NCBI GenBank assembly: GCA_945865805.1
Contig: CAMBGJ010000007.1
Span: 1 to 36,021, forward strand
DNA from: Bordetella parapertussis
Lineage (GTDB): Bacteria > Pseudomonadota > Gammaproteobacteria > Burkholderiales > SG8-41
Direction: 5' to 3'
DNA: 36,021 bases
Under the pieces are notes generated by a model. It was not told the DNA's origin. It ran no database searches and worked only from the letters and a program-made list of their open reading frames with translations. The translations under genes were made by a program, and so were the position numbers. Shown one piece after another: positions 8,143 through 16,917 of this stretch. Position 1 is the stretch's first letter. The number at the start of each line of letters is the position of its first letter.

Positions 8143-8230
8143 CACTGTCGTTCCCGCGAAAGCGGGAATCCATAACACATCCGCCAAAGGCACGAACGTA
8201 TGGATTCCCTCCTACGCGGGAATGACGGTG
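8143..8230. repeat. Palindromic repeat, family A copy 2
   Basis: Arms 8143-8174 and 8199-8230 are inverted copies of about 32 bases with a few mismatches; the left arm contains gtcgttcccgcgaaagcggg and both arms end in the tggattc/ggaatcca motif. It belongs to the same family as 2211-2290 and fills the gap between two HpcH-type genes. Confidence 0.85.
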
Positions 8231-8265
8231 GGAAGAAGTTTTTGATGATGAAAATTTTATTTCAG

Positions 8266-9243
8266 CTAACGGTGCGCCGCAGCCTTGGCCGCATCTCGCG
8301 CCTTGACCCGGTTCGCCCACTTCAGATACAGCTTGGCACGCAAATCCACCGGCACGTCGATCATCTTGCCGTCGATGGGCACCGAGGCCATGCCGCGCTT
8401 CAGACCCTCGGCAAACACCTCGATCACTTTGACATAGTAGGCGGCTTCTTCCTCCGTCGGACGAAAGCCTGCGTTGCAATGTGCGATCCACGACGCGTGT
8501 TCGCATACGGCGCCCTTAAAGCCGGTGTCGCGCGCGATGCGCACGGCTTTTTTCACGGTATCGCTGTCCGCGTCTGCACTGGTGAGGCTCAACGGATAAC
8601 TCATGCCCAGCGCCTGCCCGCCTGCGGCGATGGCCACGGTAATGATCTGCGACTTGATGTATTCCAGCGGATCAAACGTGAGCGTCGGGGCAGCCTGCAT
8701 ACCGAGGTTTTTGCACAACGCCGGCTCGTTGATGAAAAACACGCCGAAGCGTTCACTGGCGCGCGCAATGTCGAGCGCATGCCACACCGCACCAGCGGTA
8801 TCGATTTCGACATCGATCTCCAGCCTGCCCGCGGGCAGACCGCGGCTGGCTTCCAGCGCACTCAGGCACAGGGCTGCCGTCTGAATCTCGGTGGGGCTGG
8901 TCACGCCGCGCAGCACCACGCCCGCGACGCCATTGAACACCGTGGCTTCCAACTCAGCCGCCGCAGTCGCGCCATGGATGCGCACGAAAATCTCCGCGCC
9001 ACCCTTGCCCGCCGCATGTATCGCTGCCGGCATACGCGCCTTTAAATCGGCCTGCCAGTCACGATCGGCCTGCTTGACGAAATCGAGCAGGATCGCGTCC
9101 GCGTTCGAGGCGTATGCCTTGTCCGCGAGTTGCGCATCGTCGATGGACAGCGGATACACCGAGCGGCGGATGAACTTCGGCATCGGCTGCTCGGCGGTGT
9201 TGAAACGGTCTTGTGTCTGGTTGGGCATGGTGAGCGTGTTCAT
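8266..9243 (-). CDS. HpcH/HpaI-CitE-like protein 2, probably missing metal ligands
   Basis: About 325 residues with the CitE-type barrel layout but degenerate motifs. Where neighbours read LDIEDS or LDLEYT, this one has LLDFVKQAD. Where they read MIESALG or MLESAKG, it has VEIDTAGAV. Where the second acidic ligand is expected (GYDMAVNLG in the neighbour), it reads NEPALCKNLG. So both metal-binding acids look displaced or lost, and it may be inactive, a partner subunit, or an enzyme with different chemistry. The start overlaps the upstream gene: ATGA at 9243 overlaps its stop by four bases, with GGG at a usable distance. The track start at 9252 is the alternative. Translational coupling with the upstream lyase is likely. 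Confidence 0.75.
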   Translation of the reverse strand: MNTLTMPNQTQDRFNTAEQPMPKFIRRSVYPLSIDDAQLADKAYASNADAILLDFVKQADRDWQADLKARMPAAIHAAGKGGAEIFVRIHGATAAAELEATVFNGVAGVVLRGVTSPTEIQTAALCLSALEASRGLPAGRLEIDVEIDTAGAVWHALDIARASERFGVFFINEPALCKNLGMQAAPTLTFDPLEYIKSQIITVAIAAGGQALGMSYPLSLTSADADSDTVKKAVRIARDTGFKGAVCEHASWIAHCNAGFRPTEEEAAYYVKVIEVFAEGLKRGMASVPIDGKMIDVPVDLRAKLYLKWANRVKARDAAKAAAHR

Positions 9244-9980
9244 ACCGAGCATCCCGAGGCAAACCCTTCGTTAACCGGCGCTACCTGTTCCGGTGTTGCA
9301 CACACACAGCCGGTAAAGCCCATCAGCCGCGCTTCGCGGGCTGCTTTGGCCGTGCCTTCTTTTGCCGCCACGCCGCCGCGTGAATCAGGCCGCCATAGCG
9401 CGCCCAGCGGCTGCTTGCCGAGCATGCGCGCCACCACCAGCGCGCGCGTCAGCAAAAATCGATACAGACGGAATTCATCCTGCGGCACCGGCCCCAGGCG
9501 CATGGTCAGGTCGATGCGGCCCACGCCCAACGCGGTCACGCGCGGGCTGGCTTCGGCGATGGCCGCGGCGTTCCAGAAACCCTTGGCGGATTCCAGCATC
9601 AGCACCAGATCCGTGGTGCCGGGTTCGACGCCGCGCTCGCGCTCCATCGCGGAAATCAGTTCGCCAAGCTCGGCAACTTCTTCCGGCGCATCGGGGCTGG
9701 GGAAAATAATGCCCTGGATGCCACGCGTCATGGCTGCGCGCACATCCGCCCAGCGCGTCTCGCGATCAATGCGCACGAAAACCGCGATCTGGCTGTCGCC
9801 GAGTTTTTTGATCGCCGCCGCCAGCCCCGCGCGTGCTGCGTCCTTGGCTTTGGGCGGCACGGTGTATTCGAGATCGAGCACCACCACGTCCGCCTGCCGC
9901 GCTGCGCATTGCTCCACCGCCGCCGCGTCGTGCGCCGGCACGATCATCCACGAGCGCCGCTTGTTCTGGTTATCCGCCAT
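9240..9980 (-). CDS. HpcH/HpaI aldolase / CitE-like lyase 3
   Basis: A 246-residue member of the HpcH/HpaI-CitE family, shorter than its two neighbours, as is common for aldolase-type or CitE-like forms. Visible motifs are WMIVPAHD at the N-terminus, VVLDLEYTVPPKAKD near residue 34, LVLMLESAKGFWN with the metal-ligand Glu, and ALGVGRIDLTMRLG with the metal-ligand Asp. The active site therefore looks intact. AAGGG lies seven bases before the ATG. The stop overlaps the start of the next CitE-like gene, and the upstream Bug receptor ends 28 bases before, so Bug, lyase 3 and lyase 2 look like one transcript. The substrate is unknown. Confidence 0.82.
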   Translation of the reverse strand: MADNQNKRRSWMIVPAHDAAAVEQCAARQADVVVLDLEYTVPPKAKDAARAGLAAAIKKLGDSQIAVFVRIDRETRWADVRAAMTRGIQGIIFPSPDAPEEVAELGELISAMERERGVEPGTTDLVLMLESAKGFWNAAAIAEASPRVTALGVGRIDLTMRLGPVPQDEFRLYRFLLTRALVVARMLGKQPLGALWRPDSRGGVAAKEGTAKAAREARLMGFTGCVCATPEQVAPVNEGFASGCSV

Positions 9981-10008
9981 TACTGCACCCTTTCAAATGA
10001 CTTCGAAT

Positions 10009-10995
10009 TTACTCCAGCTTTATTTTCGCATCCCTGATGAGTTTCGCATACCGCACCAGATCCGTCTTGATCAGCGCGGCAAACTGCTCTGGCGTGCCGA
10101 TCATCGGATCGGCACCCATCTTTTGCAGCGTATCCCTGACTTCCGGCGTGCGCAAAATGCGCGCGTATTCCACGGTGAGTTTGTCGATGATGGCGCGCGG
10201 CGTTTTCACCGGCGCCATCACGCCCTGCCACGAATTCGCCACGAAGCCCGACACGCCGGCCTCGGTGAACGTCGGCACTTCTGGCAATGAGATCAAGCGG
10301 TTGTCGCCGGAAATCGCCAGCGCGCGCAGGCGCCCGCCTTTCACAAACGGCGTCAGCGGCAACGCGTTATTGGCGAACACCTGCACCTGACCGCCGATGA
10401 GATCGGTCACCGCCGGCCCCGCGCCCTTATGCGGAATATGCTGCATCCTGATGCCGGCGAGGATGCTGAACATCTCCAGCGCCAGATGATTCGACGTGCC
10501 GCTACCCGACGAGGCAAAGTTAAGCTGCCCCGGCCGCGCCTTGGCCAGCGCGATCAGTTCCTGCAGATTGTTCGTTGGCACTTGCGGGTTGACCACCAGC
10601 AGCGTCTCGGTGCCAACGAGTGTGGCCACCGGCGCGAAATCCTTGATCGCGTCGTACGGCGTTTTGAGCAAACTCGGGTTGATCGCATGCGTGCTGGTCA
10701 CATGCAGCAGCGTGTAGCCATCGGGCGCGGCCTTCACCATCGCCTCGGTGCCGATAATGGTATTGCCGCCGCCGCGATTGTCGACCACCACCTGATGGCC
10801 CCAGCTATCGGTGAGCTTTTGGCCGATCATGCGCGCGATGATGGTGGTGCTGCCACCCGGCGGAAATGTCACGATCATGCGGATGGGTTTGCTCGGGTAG
10901 GTGTTGGCCTGCGCCAGTGCAAGCGCCGGGCACAGCAACACTCCGCAAACAGATGATTTTAAAAAACGCCTTAAAAACATATACTTACAAGTCAT
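10009..10995 (-). CDS. Bug-family (TctC-like) solute-binding receptor 1
   Basis: A periplasmic receptor of the tripartite tricarboxylate transporter type, about 328 residues. After a basic and hydrophobic signal sequence (FLRRFLKSSVCGVLLCPALALAQA) comes the family start YPSKPIRMIVTFPPGGSTTI. Typical later segments are VVDNRGGGNTIIGTEAMVKAAPDGYTL and FAPVATLVGTETLLVVNP. These proteins capture small carboxylates and related acids. I chose the ATG at 10993-10995 because GGAGG lies eight bases upstream; the track start 41 codons earlier has no such support. No TctA/TctB membrane partners are in the window, which is normal for Bug orphans. It heads the lyase genes downstream and probably delivers their substrate. 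Its N-terminus contains motif copy 3. Confidence 0.88.
   Translation of the reverse strand: MTCKYMFLRRFLKSSVCGVLLCPALALAQANTYPSKPIRMIVTFPPGGSTTIIARMIGQKLTDSWGHQVVVDNRGGGNTIIGTEAMVKAAPDGYTLLHVTSTHAINPSLLKTPYDAIKDFAPVATLVGTETLLVVNPQVPTNNLQELIALAKARPGQLNFASSGSGTSNHLALEMFSILAGIRMQHIPHKGAGPAVTDLIGGQVQVFANNALPLTPFVKGGRLRALAISGDNRLISLPEVPTFTEAGVSGFVANSWQGVMAPVKTPRAIIDKLTVEYARILRTPEVRDTLQKMGADPMIGTPEQFAALIKTDLVRYAKLIRDAKIKLE
10971..10988 (-). repeat. Dispersed AT-rich motif GTAAGTATTTG, copy 3 (inside a gene start)
   Basis: The minus strand reads GTAAGTATATGTTTTTAA and encodes the KYMFL segment near the start of the Bug receptor. It matches the consensus of the other copies at nearly every position over its 18 bases, even though it is coding. 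Confidence 0.45.
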
Positions 10996-11166
10996 AGTCT
11001 CGCCCTCCATGACTACTCGAAACGCCGCGCCGCGCTGGCGCAGACCGCTACCCACATAGGAACACACTGCGGCGCGGTCAGCAAGGCGGCAGCGATGCAT
11101 ACCCGCGCTGCCTGGCAAATCACGCGCGGGTTACCGCTGCGCGGGAAAACTTCCGGCGGGTTACTT

Positions 11167-13092
11167 TTACTTCTTCTCGCCCTTCTCGTTCTTCTCGCTC
11201 AGCGCCTCTTTGTGGATCTTGACCTCGCCCTTTTTCTTCAGGCTGGCGAGAAACGCGGCGTTTTGTTCCTGGCTTAACGACTGCTGCATGGCCGTGGTGA
11301 GCCCTTTTTCTTTTTCCGCGTCGAGTTTCTCCGGCTCCACCGTACGCGATATGCGTATCAGCATATAGCCCAGCGGGGTTTCCACGCCGCCATAGGCAGG
11401 CAGCTTGGTGGTATCCACGCGCAAAATCTGCTTGCGCACATCGTCACTCAAATCTTTAATCTGATTGGTAAAACTCACCAACAGCGGTGCGCCCCAGGTA
11501 ACCTCGGCCTCTTTGCCCTGACGTAATTTTTCCAGCGCGGCGCGGCCTTCCTGCGCCGCCAGTTGCGCGGCGCGCTGACGCAAGAGCGTGTTGGTAATCT
11601 CGCCCTGCACCTGCTCGAATGGCCGCACCACGGCGGGCTTGTATTCCAGCAGGCGCGCGGCCACTATTGTTCCTGGCATCACTTCGATGGCTTCGGTGTT
11701 GCGCTTGTTTTTCAACACGTCGTCGGAAAAAATCGCCTGCATCAGTTTCGGATTGTTCAGGCGCGCATCGCTGGCAACGCCATTACGCGGGAAAAAATTG
11801 CTTTGCTGCACAGCGCCCTTGGTGAAATCCGCCGCCGATTTAAGACTCTCGGATTGCTCGAACACCATGTTGTTGAACTGCTCTGCCATCGCGGCGAATT
11901 CCTTGCCCGCCGCTGCGCGCCGCAAATCGGTTTCGATCTTGCCGCGCTCCGCCTCGAACGACGGCGGCTTGGTCTCGGAAATTCCGGTGAGCTTGATGAT
12001 GTGAAAGCCGAACTCGGATTGCACCACGGTGGAAATATCGCCCACCTTCATGCCGAATGCCGCATCCGAAAACGGCTTGACCATGTCCCCGCGCTTGAAC
12101 GAACCGAGATCGCCACCGTTCACCGCCGAGCCGGGATCCTGTGAATTCGCTTTGGCGATATCGGCAAACGACGCGGGCTTGGCCTTGACCTGCTTAAGCA
12201 AGTCATCGGCCTTGGCACGGACCTTTTGTTTCTCTTCAGCAGACGCCTTGCCGTCCAGCGAGATCAGAATGTGGCTCGCCTGGCGCTGCTCCTGTACCTG
12301 CACGCGCTTGGCCTGATCATCGAAGACTTTCTTGACATCCTCCGGATCGACCTTCTGGTTGGGCAACAGGGCATCGATCGACAGTGCGACATATTCCACG
12401 CGCACCTGCTCCGGCGTACGGAATTCGTCCTGGCGGCTGTCATAGTATTTCTTCGCAGCATCCGCGTCGGCGCTCACCTTGCTCTCGAAACTGGCCGGCG
12501 ACAGGGTAAAGGTGCTGGCCTCGCGTTGGGTTTCCATCAAGCGCGACAACTGTTGCACCACGGTGCGCGGCAAAAAGTGAGCGTCGCCATAGGCGTCGCT
12601 CACCTGACGCAGTACCAAATCACGGCGCATGTCGCGCTCGAACTCCGTCGCGGTTTTGTTGCGCGTCCTGAGAAAACCCTCGTAAAGCTCCATGGAAAAT
12701 TTGCCGTCCGCCTGAAACGCCGGTGCCTGCCCCAGGATGATCTGCAACTGCTGATCGGTGGCCATAATGCGCGAGCGCTCTGCCTGCTGCAACAACAACT
12801 GGCGATTCGCCAGCGCCTCGGCCACGCTGAAGCGGATTTCGGGATTGTCCAGCATGGCCGCATCGATCTTGCCGCCGGTCATTTGCTGCATCATCTCTTG
12901 CTGTTCACGCAGCGCCACGTTAAATTCCTGCTGATTGATCGCGCGCCCATTAACCGAGGCGATCGTGGCCGTGGATTCGCCGCCGCGCAAGTAAGAATCG
13001 ACACCAAAAAAAAGGAATGGCGGAATGATCAGCAGCGCCAGAACCAATTGCAGCGCACGTTTGTGCCTGTAAATAAAATCAAACATGTTCAA
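11167..13092 (-). CDS. ppiD: Periplasmic folding chaperone / peptidyl-prolyl isomerase PpiD
   Basis: A 641-residue SurA/PpiD-type protein anchored in the inner membrane. A single transmembrane segment near residues 14-32 (ALQLVLALLIIPPFLFFGV) follows a short basic cytoplasmic tail. An N-terminal chaperone region (SurA_N-like) comes next, then one parvulin domain at about 270-370 (ASHILISLDG... FADIAKANSQDPGSAVNGGDLG... FGFHIIKLTGI). The C-terminal half is helical and ends in a Lys/Glu-rich tail. In this family the protein helps nascent exported proteins leave the Sec channel, and its parvulin domain is often weakly active. The usual upstream neighbour hupB is absent; instead a strong hairpin terminator lies 24 bases upstream of the start. 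Confidence 0.92.
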   Translation of the reverse strand: MNMFDFIYRHKRALQLVLALLIIPPFLFFGVDSYLRGGESTATIASVNGRAINQQEFNVALREQQEMMQQMTGGKIDAAMLDNPEIRFSVAEALANRQLLLQQAERSRIMATDQQLQIILGQAPAFQADGKFSMELYEGFLRTRNKTATEFERDMRRDLVLRQVSDAYGDAHFLPRTVVQQLSRLMETQREASTFTLSPASFESKVSADADAAKKYYDSRQDEFRTPEQVRVEYVALSIDALLPNQKVDPEDVKKVFDDQAKRVQVQEQRQASHILISLDGKASAEEKQKVRAKADDLLKQVKAKPASFADIAKANSQDPGSAVNGGDLGSFKRGDMVKPFSDAAFGMKVGDISTVVQSEFGFHIIKLTGISETKPPSFEAERGKIETDLRRAAAGKEFAAMAEQFNNMVFEQSESLKSAADFTKGAVQQSNFFPRNGVASDARLNNPKLMQAIFSDDVLKNKRNTEAIEVMPGTIVAARLLEYKPAVVRPFEQVQGEITNTLLRQRAAQLAAQEGRAALEKLRQGKEAEVTWGAPLLVSFTNQIKDLSDDVRKQILRVDTTKLPAYGGVETPLGYMLIRISRTVEPEKLDAEKEKGLTTAMQQSLSQEQNAAFLASLKKKGEVKIHKEALSEKNEKGEKK

Positions 13093-13115
13093 TACACCCT
13101 AATTTAATCAGCAAT

Positions 13116-13146
13116 AAAAAGGGCGAACCGAGGTTCGCCCCTTTTT
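13116..13146. terminator. Bidirectional-looking rho-independent terminator upstream of ppiD
   Basis: A nine-bp stem gggcgaacc/ggttcgccc around a two-base loop is flanked by A5 on the left and T5 on the right, so both strands show a GC hairpin followed by a U tract. Placed upstream of ppiD and not after any annotated gene, it would end a minus-strand transcript coming from 13147-13459, or an antisense transcript through ppiD. Confidence 0.75.
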
Positions 13147-13459
13147 ACATCCCTGCCAGCGTGGCTGCCCCGCAGAATTACCCAGTAATCAACCTCGACC
13201 CAACATCAACTCACCATCGTCATCAACAGCAATAATCTTAAAAAAATCAATCTGTTAGCGTCGATATCTGTTGACCGTGAACTGGCTATTATGATACGCG
13301 ATTTTGGGTAAAATTTCCACCAGCTCGCGCCTCGTCCCGATATTTATCGACCGATGTCCAGCCAGAGCAAAACCGTCACCTGCCGCGCGCGGTTCCTGAA
13401 TTACAATACCGCTCCCTTACCACAGCAGTAACCACGATTCCGCCCCGTACGGTCACCGC
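13147..13459. other. Gap of about 310 bases between ppiD and map
   Basis: No tRNA or clear gene is seen. On the plus strand TTGACC (13271-13276) and TGATAC (13292-13297), 15 bases apart, could be a weak map promoter. On the minus strand a 20-codon open stretch (FFKIIAVDDDGELMLGRG) has no start codon and is probably chance or a remnant. The terminator at its left edge implies that some minus-strand transcript passes through. Confidence 0.4.
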
Positions 13460-14254
13460 ATGCCCATAGACATCAAAACACCAGAAGACATCGAAAAGAT
13501 GCGCGTTGCGGGCAAACTGGCCGCCGAAGTGCTCGATTTCATCGCGCCGTATGTGACGGCTGGCCGCACCACCAATGAGATCGACCAGCTCTGCCACGAC
13601 TACATGGTCAACGTGCAGCAGACCATCCCCGCGCCGCTGCATTATTGTCCGCTCGGCTACTCGCCCTACCCCAAGTCGATCTGCACCTCGGTCAACCATG
13701 TCATCTGCCACGGCATTCCGGGCGAGAAAAAACTGAAGAACGGCGACGTGGTGAATGTCGACATCACCGTGATCAAGGACGGCTACCACGGCGACACCAG
13801 CCGCATGTTTTATGTCGGCATGCCGTCGATCCAGGCCAAGCGCCTGTGCGAGATCACCTATGAATGCATGTGGCGCGGCATCCGCCAGGTCGCGCCCGGT
13901 GCGCGTCTGGGTGACATAGGCCACGCCATCCAGAGTTACGCCGAAGGCAACGGCTACAGCGTGGTGCGCGAGTTCTGCGGCCACGGCATCGGCAAGAAAT
14001 TCCATGAAGATCCGCAGGTCGTGCATTACGGACGCCCCGGCACCGGCGTGCCGCTCACCGCCGGGATGACGTTTACCGTCGAGCCGATGATCAACGCCGG
14101 CCGAGCTGAAATACGCGGCCTGGCCGACGGCTGGACCATCGTCACCAAGGATCACAGCCTGTCGGCGCAATGGGAGCACACAGTGCTGGTCACCGGCGAC
14201 GGCTTTGAAGTGCTGACGGTTTCCCCCGGCATGCCTGCGCCGCCTGCGGCCTGA
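13460..14254 (+). CDS. map: Methionine aminopeptidase, type I
   Basis: A 264-residue cytosolic dimetal peptidase that removes the initiator Met from new proteins. All five metal-ligand regions are visible: NVDITVIKDGYHGDTS (two Asp near 97 and 108), CGHGIGKKFHEDP (His), TFTVEPMIN (Glu) and QWEHTVLV (Glu). The length and compact form without N-terminal extension fit type I. The ATG opens the conserved MPIDIKTPEDIEKMRVAG. It is followed after 16 bases by glnD on the same strand, a common map-glnD order in betaproteobacteria and gammaproteobacteria. The usual divergent rpsB-tsf cluster is not present upstream. Confidence 0.96.
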   Translation: MPIDIKTPEDIEKMRVAGKLAAEVLDFIAPYVTAGRTTNEIDQLCHDYMVNVQQTIPAPLHYCPLGYSPYPKSICTSVNHVICHGIPGEKKLKNGDVVNVDITVIKDGYHGDTSRMFYVGMPSIQAKRLCEITYECMWRGIRQVAPGARLGDIGHAIQSYAEGNGYSVVREFCGHGIGKKFHEDPQVVHYGRPGTGVPLTAGMTFTVEPMINAGRAEIRGLADGWTIVTKDHSLSAQWEHTVLVTGDGFEVLTVSPGMPAPPAA

Positions 14255-14270
14255 CAGCGACCTGACGCCC

Positions 14271-16871
14271 ATGCCGGACACACCGCCCGTCTCGCCGGAA
14301 AGACAACCACCACTACCGGCGGCACATTTCAAGAAAGCGCTCGACGCGAGCCGCCTCGCGATACGCCGCGCCTTCGAGACCAAGCCCGCAGCACCTGATC
14401 TGCTGCGCAAGCATTGCGCACTGGCCGACCAACTGCTGCGCGACATCTGGCAGGCCCATGAAATCCCCGCCGGGCTGGCGCTGATGGCCGTAGGCGGCTA
14501 TGGTCGCGGGCAACTCTTCCCGCACTCTGACATCGATCTGCTGATTCTGCTCGATGCGCCTGCGGACGAAGCGTTGCAGGAAAAATTGCAGGCGCTGATC
14601 AGCACGTGGTGGGACATCGGCCTGGACACCGGCCACAGCGTGCGTACCGTCGACGAATGCGTGGCCATGGCGCGACAGGACATCACCGCGCAAACCAATA
14701 TGCTGGAGTCGCGCCTGCTGGCGGGCAATCGCAAGCGCTACCAGCAATTCGTCTCGGCCACCGCCGATGTGCTGGAACCGATGGCCTTCATACAGGCCAA
14801 GCGCCTGGAGCAGCAGCAACGCCACGTGCGTTTTGGCGAAACCAATCTCGAGCCCAACGTCAAGGAAAGCGCTGGCGGCCTGCGCGATCTGCATCACATC
14901 ATCTGGATATCGCGCGCCACCGGCTTCGGCAAAAGCTGGGCCGATCTGGTGCGGCGCGGCCTGGTCACCGACGCTGAATCACGCGAGATTCAGCGCCATG
15001 AGCGCTTTTTGCATCTGTTGCGCATACGGCTGCATTATCTGGCCGGGCGGCGCGAAGACCGGCTGATTTTCGATTTGCAGTCCGCGCTGGCGGAAGCATT
15101 CGGTCTTGCCAATCGCGCGCACCGCCTCGCCAGCGAGCAGTTGATGCAGCGCTATTACCAGAGCGCCAAGGCAGTCTCGCAGATCGATAACATCGTGCTG
15201 CAAAACATCCGCGCGCGGCTGAGCGGCGTGCGCACCATCAAACTGCAGCCGCTGAACGAGCGCTTCGGCCTGCGCAACGAAGTGTTGTCGATGCGGCACG
15301 ACGATACTTTTGAAAAACACCCCGAGGCCATTCTCGAAACCTTTCTCCTGCTGCAACAGCATTCCGAGTTAAAAGGCATCGGCGCCAATACCCAGCGGGC
15401 ATTGTGGCGTGCGCGTAAATCCATCGGCCCGGCGTACCGCCGCAACCCCGTGCATCACGAGCAATTCCTCAATATCCTGCGCGGCTCCGATCACGTGGTG
15501 CGCGAGCTGCGTCGTATGAATCAGCTCGGCATTCTCGGCAGCTACCTGCCCGCCTTTGGCAAAATCGCCGGGCAGATGCAGCACGACCTGTATCACGTCT
15601 ACACCGTCGATGAACACATACTGCGCGTGATCCGTAATCTGCGGCGCTTTGCGGTGCCAGAACTCGCGCATGAGTTTCCGCTGTGCAGCCGCCTGATGTC
15701 AGAGTTCGACAAGCCCGAGGTGCTGTATCTCGCGGGCCTGTTTCACGACATCGCCAAGGGACGCGGTGGCGATCACTCCACGCTCGGCAAGGCCGATGCC
15801 GCCAAATTCTGCAAGGAACACGGCTTGTCGGCGGACGACTGCACACTGGTGGTGTGGTTGGTGGAACAACATTTGATGATGTCGAGCACGGCACAAAAAC
15901 AGGATTTGTCCGACCCCGACGTGATCCGTGCGTTCGTCGCCAAGGTTGTCACCGAACGGCGGCTGATCGCGCTGTACCTGGTGACGGTGGCCGACATCCG
16001 CGGCACCAGCCCGAAGGTGTGGAACGCATGGAAAGGCAAGCTGCTGGAAGATCTGTTTCTGGTGACGCAACGCCAGTTAAGCGGCAGCGTGCCAACGGTT
16101 GAACTGACGGTCGAACACAGCCAGCGCGCGCGGCAGGACGAAGCGCGCAAGACGCTGCGGCTCTACGCCATACCCGATGAAGCCATCGACAAATTCTGGA
16201 TGAAGCTCGATACCGCGTATTTCCTGCGCCACGACGCGCAGGAAATCGCCTGGCACACGCGCACGCTCTACTATCGCGCGCAGCCGCCCGCACCGGTGAT
16301 CAAGGCGCGACCGTCACGCGCCGGCGAAGGCCTGCAAGTCATGGTGTATGTGCAGGATCAGGAAGAACTGTTTGCGCGCATCTGTGGCTTTTTCGAAAGC
16401 ATCCGCTACAACATCCACGAGGCGCGCATTTACACCGCGCAATACGGTTACGCGCTCGATACCTTTCAGGTGCAGGACGCGGGCAACGCCGATATCGATT
16501 ACCGCGATCTCACGGCCTACATCGAGCATGAACTCGGCGAACGCCTGCGGCTGAAGTCGCCCTTGCCGCCGTTGACCAAGCCGCGCCTGTCGCGGCAACT
16601 GCGGCATTTTCCGATTTCGCCCGAAGTCAGCATCCAGAAAGACGATCGCGGCGTGTATCAGGTGCTGTCCATCGTTGCGGGCGACCGGCCCGGCCTGCTG
16701 TCACGCATCGCGCGCGTGTTTCTCGCCTACGGCATCGATCTGCACACCGCCAAAATCAACACGCTGGGCTCGCGTGCCGAGGATACGTTTTTGATTACCG
16801 GTGATGCGCTGGCCGACCCGAAACAGGTGGTGCGCATGGAAAGCGATTTGATCGAAACATTGAAGATTTGA
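14271..16871 (+). CDS. glnD: Bifunctional [protein-PII] uridylyltransferase / uridylyl-removing enzyme
   Basis: An 866-residue nitrogen sensor that adds UMP to PII proteins when glutamine is low and removes it when glutamine is high. Domains in order: a nucleotidyltransferase with GGYGRGQLFPHSDIDLL near residue 74; the PII-uridylyltransferase helical region; an HD hydrolase with LFHDIAKGRGGDHS near 490; and two C-terminal ACT domains, near 685 (LQVMVYVQDQEELFARI) and 795 (VLSIVAGDRPGLLSRIARV). Length and order match the family. It probably shares a transcript with map, 16 bases upstream. It converges on def with about 45 bases between. Confidence 0.96.
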   Translation: MPDTPPVSPERQPPLPAAHFKKALDASRLAIRRAFETKPAAPDLLRKHCALADQLLRDIWQAHEIPAGLALMAVGGYGRGQLFPHSDIDLLILLDAPADEALQEKLQALISTWWDIGLDTGHSVRTVDECVAMARQDITAQTNMLESRLLAGNRKRYQQFVSATADVLEPMAFIQAKRLEQQQRHVRFGETNLEPNVKESAGGLRDLHHIIWISRATGFGKSWADLVRRGLVTDAESREIQRHERFLHLLRIRLHYLAGRREDRLIFDLQSALAEAFGLANRAHRLASEQLMQRYYQSAKAVSQIDNIVLQNIRARLSGVRTIKLQPLNERFGLRNEVLSMRHDDTFEKHPEAILETFLLLQQHSELKGIGANTQRALWRARKSIGPAYRRNPVHHEQFLNILRGSDHVVRELRRMNQLGILGSYLPAFGKIAGQMQHDLYHVYTVDEHILRVIRNLRRFAVPELAHEFPLCSRLMSEFDKPEVLYLAGLFHDIAKGRGGDHSTLGKADAAKFCKEHGLSADDCTLVVWLVEQHLMMSSTAQKQDLSDPDVIRAFVAKVVTERRLIALYLVTVADIRGTSPKVWNAWKGKLLEDLFLVTQRQLSGSVPTVELTVEHSQRARQDEARKTLRLYAIPDEAIDKFWMKLDTAYFLRHDAQEIAWHTRTLYYRAQPPAPVIKARPSRAGEGLQVMVYVQDQEELFARICGFFESIRYNIHEARIYTAQYGYALDTFQVQDAGNADIDYRDLTAYIEHELGERLRLKSPLPPLTKPRLSRQLRHFPISPEVSIQKDDRGVYQVLSIVAGDRPGLLSRIARVFLAYGIDLHTAKINTLGSRAEDTFLITGDALADPKQVVRMESDLIETLKI

Positions 16872-16917
16872 CGGTGTTGAAGGTCAACCCCCACCGCAAA
16901 GGCGCAAAGAACTTCAA

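Noticed and set aside
2211-8230. Palindromic repeats as a possible CRISPR array
   Set aside because: There are only two widely spaced inverted pairs, no regular spacers and no cas genes.
10996-11166. acccgcg/cgcgggt pair as a ppiD terminator
   Set aside because: The stem is short, the loop long, and there is no U tract after it.
13160-13245. Open minus-strand stretch FFKIIAVDDDGELMLGRG in the ppiD-map gap
   Set aside because: No start codon and only about 20 codons; probably chance, though a remnant cannot be excluded.
13376-14446. 356-residue minus-strand ORF antisense to map and glnD
   Set aside because: Shadow frame; both genes on the plus strand have full conserved motifs.
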